This document shows, piece by piece, positions 5,505 to 9,400 of a DNA stretch of 9,400 nucleotides. Made by a program: the position numbers and the translations under genes. The notes beneath the pieces were generated by a model that saw nothing but the letters and a program-made list of their open reading frames with translations, was not told where the DNA came from and did no database searches. Position 1 is the stretch's first letter; every line of letters starts with the position of its first letter. The stretch is from contig JANXVS010000060.1 of the NCBI GenBank assembly GCA_025351555.1, forward strand, positions 1-9,400. Direction: 5' to 3'. The stretch is from Pseudomonadota bacterium. GTDB lineage: Bacteria; Pseudomonadota; Gammaproteobacteria; Xanthomonadales; Rhodanobacteraceae.

Positions 5505-6620
5505 TTACGCCGCAGCGGCTGTTTGGATGGATACGGTTGAGTCCTTAGCGGCCTTCGCGGCCCATTTGCCTTCGGGGCGATAGCCCTCACCGTGTTTGAT
5601 GATGGCGTACATGATGCGGGCCATGCGATTGGCCACGGCCACGACGACGACTTTGCGACGCTTGCCTTGAGCAAGCAGACGCCGTGCCATCAGACACAAG
5701 GCATCATCACGGCGTTGACACGCGGTCACGACGCTCTGGGCGCCCTGCACGAGCAGGGTGCGCAAATAGGCGTTGCCCCGCTTGGTGATGGCGCCCAGGC
5801 GACGCTTCTCGCCACTGGAATCTTCTTTGGGCGTGATGCCCATACTGGCGGCAAATTGACGTGAATCAGCATAGCGTTGCACGTTGCCGCCGGTTTCCGC
5901 CGCCACGGCCGTGGCGATGATGACGCCCACGCCGAGCATCGAGTCGAGGTTCTGTGCCACCGGGGATTGGTTCAGCTGCGCGGTGAGCTCGTTTAGGATT
6001 AGTTTGAGCTGCTGGTCGATCTGCTCGATCCGGGCGCCGATCAGTTCCAGCATCTGTAACAGCGGACGCGTTACTTCGGCATCGTCGCGTTCATGGATGC
6101 CAGCCATCAGCTCGTCGAATCCCTTTTGTCCCTTGGCCGCAACACAGCCACGTTCGGCCAGCAGGCCACGGGCTTGATTGGTACAGCGCAGGCGTTCGGC
6201 GACCAGGCGATCGCGCAGTCGGTGCCAACTGCACTGATCCTGCTGCTCGATTGATTTGACCGGGACCGCACGCACCCGTGCATCCCGGTGCGTCGCATAG
6301 ATGGCATCGGCATCGTTGCCATCGGTCTTATTGCCGATCCGATGCTTGGCCACAAACTGGGCGGGTACCAGCTTGGTCTGATAGCCCCGCTGCATCAGCC
6401 AGCGTGACCAGTAATGCGCGCTCGCGCAGGCTTCCATGACTACCAGGCCGCGCGGCGTGTTGGGATTGGCGAATAACTTGGCGAGCGAACTGCGCGTCAG
6501 CGTGCGCTGTTTCAATCGTTCGCCGTGTGCGCCGAAGCTATGCACCTGGAATTTGTTTTTCGCCAAATCCACGCAATACACGAGGGCTGACGCAACGGGA
6601 TTATTGACGGTAGTATTCAT
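5505..6620 (-). CDS. IS110-family DEDD transposase/recombinase (IS1111 type)
   Basis: 371 residues. The N-terminal RuvC-like DEDD domain shows VDLAKNKF (Asp18), VMEACASAHYW (Glu63) and NKTDGNDADAI (Asp100, Asp103). A coiled helical middle (about 130-220) follows. The C-terminal Tnp_20 domain begins at about 225 (LDSMLGVGVIIATAVAAETG) and continues with RQFAASMGITPKEDSSGEKR and ITKRGNAYLRTLLVQGA; the serine of the active site is expected in the DSSG (268-269). The protein is complete. It acts with a guide RNA to recombine element ends with a target. The ATG at 6620 is preferred because an AGAGGAG Shine-Dalgarno stands at the right distance. An in-frame ATG at 6659 would add 13 residues across that site and across a copy of the end repeat. 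The tail ends in an Ala-rich run. Confidence 0.93.
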   Translation of the reverse strand: MNTTVNNPVASALVYCVDLAKNKFQVHSFGAHGERLKQRTLTRSSLAKLFANPNTPRGLVVMEACASAHYWSRWLMQRGYQTKLVPAQFVAKHRIGNKTDGNDADAIYATHRDARVRAVPVKSIEQQDQCSWHRLRDRLVAERLRCTNQARGLLAERGCVAAKGQKGFDELMAGIHERDDAEVTRPLLQMLELIGARIEQIDQQLKLILNELTAQLNQSPVAQNLDSMLGVGVIIATAVAAETGGNVQRYADSRQFAASMGITPKEDSSGEKRRLGAITKRGNAYLRTLLVQGAQSVVTACQRRDDALCLMARRLLAQGKRRKVVVVAVANRMARIMYAIIKHGEGYRPEGKWAAKAAKDSTVSIQTAAAA

Positions 6621-6623
6621 GGC

Positions 6624-6637
6624 GGACTCCTCTTCTC
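6624..6637 (-). repeat. Internal copy of the IS110 end repeat at the transposase ribosome site
   Basis: Minus-strand GAGAAGAGGAGTCC, three bases before the transposase ATG. The right inverted repeat in the same reading direction is GAGAGGAGGAGTCC: 13 of 14 positions agree. The copy contains the Shine-Dalgarno AGAGGAG, so the same motif may bind the transposase or its RNA at the ends and at its own gene start (inference). Purine-rich ribosome sites can resemble this by chance. Confidence 0.5.
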
Positions 6638-6685
6638 GGTTGATGGGCTGACTCGACATCCATCATGGCACTCGATGCCGTCCCT

Positions 6686-6701
6686 GGGAGGAGGAGTCCA
6701 T
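6686..6701 (+). repeat. Left inverted repeat of the IS110 element
   Basis: Plus-strand GGGAGGAGGAGTCCAT, matching the reverse complement of the right repeat at 15 of 16 positions. It lies 66 bases upstream of the transposase ATG, a normal left-end distance. Outside it the plus strand continues CCCATCACCAC into unrelated sequence. Confidence 0.8.
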
Positions 6702-6895
6702 CCCATCACCACTTAGAAAACGCGAACTGCTCCGGGGTCCACCGGGTTGGATCAAATGGTCAGACCGATTTCTAAGCCGACGATCGACTCAGGCCATTGG
6801 GTAAGTAAAGAGCCCTTACCGGCTTCGTTGCACGGTGAGAAAGTTAGAAGGCGTGATCACCAGTTCCGCGAATGATCACCGTCAACTGTTGTTAA
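6702..6895. other. Junction sequence between IS110 and IS91-like elements
   Basis: No gene visible on either strand. It holds a small stem (GGTAAG at 6800-6805 with CTTACC at 6815-6820) and the direct repeats described at 6854-6884. It is probably scar DNA from earlier insertions. Confidence 0.45.
6854..6884 (-). repeat. Possible solo end of an IS21-like element
   Basis: TGATCACC occurs twice, at 6854-6861 and 6873-6880, 19 bases apart with CAGTTCCGCG between. Read on the minus strand from 6884 the stretch starts TGACGGTGATCATTCGCGGA. IS21-family ends begin with TG and carry short, regularly spaced repeats of the transposase site, so this looks like one isolated end. No istA or istB gene is present. 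The match is by general pattern only. Confidence 0.3.
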
Positions 6896-6972
6896 GGATT
6901 GTTCGACGCCTGCCCGCATGCGCTGAACTGTCCGCGGGCGGCGGAGCGTGACGGGCAGGTGTTGGACAATCC
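6896..6972. repeat. Large imperfect palindrome (77 bases)
   Basis: The arms run 6896-6916 and 6952-6972 and agree at 18 of 21 positions. All three differences are compatible with G-T/G-U pairing. The outer part is GGATT/AATCC, then GTTCGAC facing GTTGGAC, then GCCTGCCCG facing CGGGCAGGT. The stem continues with GCGCT/AGCGT, and the tip contains CCGCGGGCGG. It could be a replication end (oriIS-like) of the adjacent IS91 element, an integron attC-like site (GTTGGAC fits GTTRRRY exactly, its partner has one mismatch), or a transcription terminator without a T run. Confidence 0.6.
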
Positions 6973-7249
6973 TCGAGGGAGGAAACCGCGGGGGTGTGCT
7001 GAAGCGGTCAGCTGTTGGAATGACCTATGGCGATTTGAACGAACACGATGACGCGTGCGGTGGCGATCGTGACAGCGTCGTCAGTGGACTTCGCGCTGTG
7101 TAGCACGACGGGCCTGAAAAAGTATACGCAGTGTTGCCCGTGAAGCGTGTCGTCGGCGCGCGATTGGCAACGCGAAGCAATGGGCGTTCGTCTCGGCAGT
7201 GATCGAAGCAGTGCCGACGGAAGTGTTGGACGTGACGAACGTCGTGCGC
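6973..7249. other. Non-coding 3' region of the IS91-like element
   Basis: 277 bases after the transposase stop without a convincing gene; an open frame of 111 codons here has no family resemblance. IS91-type elements carry their replication origin (oriIS) in this flank, so the origin is expected here or in the palindrome beside it. The exact end cannot be set without a second copy. Confidence 0.45.
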
Positions 7250-7263
7250 TCATGCGCAACGAC
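7241..7263. repeat. Hairpin over the IS91 transposase stop codon
   Basis: GTCGTGCGC (7241-7249) pairs with GCGCAACGAC (7254-7263) around a 4-base loop, nine pairs with one bulged A. The transposase stop codon (7250-7252) is in the loop. It could mark an oriIS structure or simply limit the end of the message. Confidence 0.5.
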
Positions 7264-8443
7264 GCATGTTGGGTGGAGCACGGATGGGGTGCGTGCGCGC
7301 GAAGGTCAGGAGAATGATCATCGGCGCACCGCAGTGCCGGCACACGAAGGTGGGTGGGACGGATGCATTGGCGGTAGACGTGTGCTCGGCATCGGCATGA
7401 ACTTCAGGAGCCGGTTGCTGCAGCAGCTGGCGTGCCGTGGCAATGTTTTGTGCGCGGCCGGCATTGGCGAGTAGCCCGTAGTGGCGGATGCGGTGAAAGC
7501 CGCTGGGTAGCACGTGCAGCAGGAAGCGGCGCATGAACTCATCCGTACTCAAGGTCATGGTTTTGTAGCGGGTCCTGCCGTGCACTCGGTAGTCCTTCCA
7601 ACGGAAGGTGACGCCGCGCTCGTCGCAAGCCAGGAGCCGGCTGTTGGAGATGGCCACCCGATGGGTGTAGCGCGACAGGTAAGCCAGAACCGCCTGGGGT
7701 CCGGCGAAGGGACGCTTGGCGTAGACGACCCATTCGCACTGGCGCAGCGGTGCGAGCCAGTCGGCGAAGACCGTGGCATCGGAAAGATCGGCGTGGTCGC
7801 CGAAGAACTGCAGTTGGCCATGTGCGTTGTGGAGTTCTTCCAGAAAACGGCGCCGGAACAAACGCGACAGGACGCGGACCGAGAGGAAGAACCCGGGTTT
7901 GCAGGGCACCCACCGATGGGCATCGGGCGCAAGACCGCCGCCGGGCACGATGCCGTGCACATGCGGATGGTGAGTCAGTGCCGAGCCCCAGGTGTGCAGG
8001 ACCAGGGTCACGCCGATGCGGGCACCCAGGTGCTTGGGATCGGCGGCGATCGTGCGCAGGGTTTCTGCGGCAAGATCGAACAACAAACCATAGATGACCT
8101 CCTTGTTGGTGTAGGCGATGGCACTGATCGGTGCCGGCAAGGTGAAGACGACGTGGTAATAGTCCACCGGCAACAGATCGGCCTGACGTGCCTGGAGCCA
8201 GCGCTGTGCCGCACGGGCCTGACACTTGGGACAGTGCCGGTTGCGACAGGAGTTGTAGGCGATCTGGGGTTGCGCGCAGGAGGAGCAGCGCAGCGCATGG
8301 CCGCCGAGGGCGGCACTGCGACAGAGCTCGATGGCCGACATGACCTTGAGCTGGCCCAGGCTCAAGTGACCGCGCTCGGATTGTCGCCAAGCCGGTCCGT
8401 GGGCGCGGAAGATATCCGCGATCTCCAGAGCGGGACGTTGCAT
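7250..8443 (-). CDS. IS91-family HUH transposase
   Basis: 397 residues. The N-terminal zinc ribbon has C53-x2-C56 and C66-x4-C71-x2-C74 in CSSCAQPQIAYNSCRNRHCP. The HUH metal site is HHPHVHGIVPGGG with His161 and His163. The catalytic tyrosine region is AVLAYLSRYTHRVAISNSRL, with Tyr255 and Tyr259 (Y2 layout). A conserved RWKDYR and the RRFLLHVLPSGFHRIRHYG block follow. A second small Cys pair (C368, C371) stands near the end, as in other IS91 transposases. The protein nicks one strand at oriIS, becomes linked to the 5' end and drives rolling-circle transposition. It starts 12 bases after the recombinase stop with AAGGGGG as ribosome site, so the two are cotranscribed. The length is full for the family. 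Confidence 0.94.
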   Translation of the reverse strand: MQRPALEIADIFRAHGPAWRQSERGHLSLGQLKVMSAIELCRSAALGGHALRCSSCAQPQIAYNSCRNRHCPKCQARAAQRWLQARQADLLPVDYYHVVFTLPAPISAIAYTNKEVIYGLLFDLAAETLRTIAADPKHLGARIGVTLVLHTWGSALTHHPHVHGIVPGGGLAPDAHRWVPCKPGFFLSVRVLSRLFRRRFLEELHNAHGQLQFFGDHADLSDATVFADWLAPLRQCEWVVYAKRPFAGPQAVLAYLSRYTHRVAISNSRLLACDERGVTFRWKDYRVHGRTRYKTMTLSTDEFMRRFLLHVLPSGFHRIRHYGLLANAGRAQNIATARQLLQQPAPEVHADAEHTSTANASVPPTFVCRHCGAPMIILLTFARTHPIRAPPNMRRCA

Positions 8444-8455
8444 CGCAACGCCCCC

Positions 8456-9334
8456 TTATGAAGGTCGCGTGCTCTCCAAGGGACTGATCACCTGGCGCAG
8501 CGTGTCGGTGGCCACCTGCGTATAGAGCGCGGTGGTCTCCAATTTCTTATGGCCAAGCAGGACCTGGATGGTGCGGATGTCGACCTTGTGTTCCAGCAGG
8601 TGCGTGGCAAAGCAATGACGCAAGGTGTGCATCGATACGCGCTTGTCGATGTGCGCGGCAGCGGCGGCCTCGTGCACGACGCGGTTGAGTTGCCGCGTGC
8701 TCATCGGATCCAGCGGATCCAGACCCGGAAACAACCAGCCGTTCGGCAGTATCTGGCCCTTGGCGCGGGCCATGCGCCACCACTGGCGCAGCCGTTCCAG
8801 CAGCAGCGGCGGCAGCAGTGCGTAGCGATCCTTGCGGCCCTTGCCTTGTTCGACCCGCAGCACCATGCGCTGGCTGTCGACATCACCGACCTTCAGGGCG
8901 ATCACTTCGCTGGCACGCAGTCCCGCACCATAGGCGACCGACAACGCAGTCCGATGCTTGAGATTACGGGCCGCTTCGATCAGGCGGCCGACTTCTTCGC
9001 CGCTGAGAATCACGGGCAACGTATGGGCCACGCGCACGTGCTGCATCTGCGTCATCACCTCGGCGCGCCGCAGGGTGATCTCGAAGAAAAACTTCAGTCC
9101 GGTAATCGTGGCATTGAGCGTGATCGGCGAAACCCCGCGATCAACGCAGTGCAGCTGATAACGCCGCAGATCCTCGGCGCTGGTGGTCTTGAGAGGGCGA
9201 TCGAGAAATCCGGCGAAATGCTGCACGGCGCGCAGGTAGCCGCTCTGGGTCTTCGCAGAAAGTTTACGCATCCGCATGTCTTCGATCATGCGTTGACGCA
9301 GCGGCGAGACACGTTGGGTTGAGGACTTGCTCAT
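8456..9334 (-). CDS. Tyrosine recombinase (XerC/XerD-like integrase) of the IS91 module
   Basis: 292 residues from the ATG at 9334; a longer in-frame start would add 13 residues without resemblance. The N-terminal SAM-like core-binding domain (about 10-95) has RMRKLSAKTQSGYLRAVQHF. The catalytic domain follows LPVILSGEEVGRLIEAARN. All six active-site residues are seen: Arg140 in GAGLRASEV, Lys165 in GKGRKDR, His236 and Arg239 in HTLRH, His262 in LLGHKKLETT, and nucleophile Tyr271 in ALYTQV. Such recombinases accompany a branch of IS91 transposases, and their exact role there is not settled (possibly resolving circular intermediates). AGGA lies 11 bases before the ATG. The gene is first in a two-gene operon with the transposase. 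Confidence 0.92.
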   Translation of the reverse strand: MSKSSTQRVSPLRQRMIEDMRMRKLSAKTQSGYLRAVQHFAGFLDRPLKTTSAEDLRRYQLHCVDRGVSPITLNATITGLKFFFEITLRRAEVMTQMQHVRVAHTLPVILSGEEVGRLIEAARNLKHRTALSVAYGAGLRASEVIALKVGDVDSQRMVLRVEQGKGRKDRYALLPPLLLERLRQWWRMARAKGQILPNGWLFPGLDPLDPMSTRQLNRVVHEAAAAAHIDKRVSMHTLRHCFATHLLEHKVDIRTIQVLLGHKKLETTALYTQVATDTLRQVISPLESTRPS

Positions 9335-9337
9335 GGT

Positions 9338-9399
9338 TGAGGTTCCTGTAGCGAACGAGGCGGATTGCCTCACTTCGCAACATACGAAACAGAACCTCA
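9338..9399. promoter_or_regulatory. Nested inverted repeats in front of the recombinase gene
   Basis: TGAGGTTC (9338-9345) and GAACCTCA (9392-9399) are perfect 8-bp arms 46 bases apart. Between them GAGGC (9357-9361) and GCCTC (9367-9371) make a tight hairpin, and TTCG/CGAA (9374-9388) a smaller one. The inner arm of the outer pair overlaps the ribosome site region of the recombinase. It may be a recombinase binding site, an operator, or part of the terIS end. No clear -10/-35 pair was found before the window ends. Confidence 0.45.
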
Positions 9400-9400
9400 G

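Larger units (their letters stand above)
5220..6708 (-). mobile_element. IS110-family element, IS1111-like
   Basis: About 1.49 kb, bounded by near-identical inverted repeats at 5222-5237 and 6686-6701 (15 of 16 positions), with one DEDD transposase in between. Subterminal inverted repeats and a long non-coding stretch after the transposase are features of the IS1111 group; the IS110 group proper lacks such repeats and has its RNA upstream. The exact tips lie a few bases outside the repeats and cannot be fixed from one copy. The right tip coincides with, or is cut by, the group II intron. The transposase is intact, so the element may be active unless the intron breaks its right end. Confidence 0.8.
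7250..9400 (-). mobile_element. IS91-like rolling-circle element with tyrosine recombinase (right edge open)
   Basis: Two tightly linked minus-strand genes, a tyrosine recombinase then an HUH transposase, form the known two-gene layout of one IS91 sub-lineage. The oriIS side lies left of 7250, perhaps as far as the palindrome at 6896-6972. The terIS side lies at or beyond the right window edge. IS91 elements leave no target duplication and have no inverted repeats, so the borders cannot be called here. Both proteins look intact. Confidence 0.75.

Noticed and set aside
6712..6770. Peptide-like reading FDPTRWTPEQFA on the minus strand, suggestive of a transposase tail
   Set aside because: Only about 16 codons between stops, with no neighbouring frame to extend it; too short to support.
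7514..8461. 315-codon plus-strand frame opposite the IS91 transposase
   Set aside because: It is an antisense shadow of a gene with all catalytic motifs; the translation shows no known domain.
8549..9322. 257-codon plus-strand frame opposite the tyrosine recombinase
   Set aside because: Antisense shadow in GC-rich coding sequence; no domain or ribosome site.
1..9400. CRISPR array, tRNA or rRNA genes
   Set aside because: No regularly spaced direct repeats of suitable length and no tRNA- or rRNA-like stretches were found on reading both strands.

Overview
The window looks like an accessory, transposon-rich stretch of a moderately GC-rich proteobacterial chromosome or plasmid. The regulator, cupin and toxin-antitoxin families, the IS110, IS91 and group II intron types, and the codon use fit a gamma- or betaproteobacterium. 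I cannot name the genus from sequence alone. No tRNA, rRNA or CRISPR array is visible.

Left part (1-2767): the last 43 codons of a probable transposase, then a divergent pair consisting of a LysR-type regulator (minus) and a small single-domain cupin protein (plus). Just behind the cupin lies a short remnant of a LytTR-type response regulator. Next, on the minus strand, is a toxin-first type II toxin-antitoxin operon of the HI1419/HI1420 (RelE/ParE-like killer plus HTH antidote) type. The antitoxin is intact. The toxin frame is broken at a run of five T, although its palindromic operator is preserved.

Middle part (3017-6708): a nested mobile element on the minus strand. An IS110-family element of the IS1111 type (transposase 5505-6620, inverted repeats at 5222-5237 and 6686-6701) carries a group II intron (3017-5219) inserted two bases beyond its right inverted repeat. 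The intron has a GUGCG 5' end, a 6/6 EBS1-IBS1 match, an intact reverse transcriptase-maturase, a textbook 34-nt domain V with a GNRA tetraloop, and a domain VI with a bulged A. Between the IS110 transposase stop and the right repeat are about 265 bases without a convincing gene but with several stem-loops. This is where IS1111-type elements are expected to encode their guide (seek/bridge) RNA.

Right part (6702-9400): a non-coding junction with a possible solo IS21-like end and a 77-base near-palindrome. It is followed by an IS91-type two-gene module on the minus strand: a tyrosine recombinase (8456-9334) and, 12 bases downstream, an HUH transposase (7250-8443). All catalytic residues are present in both.

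The region reads as a landing zone for layered mobile elements. The most interesting points are the intron placed at the tip of an IS110 element, the candidate guide RNA with a loop that can pair with the element's own left end, and the toxin frameshift behind an intact operator.
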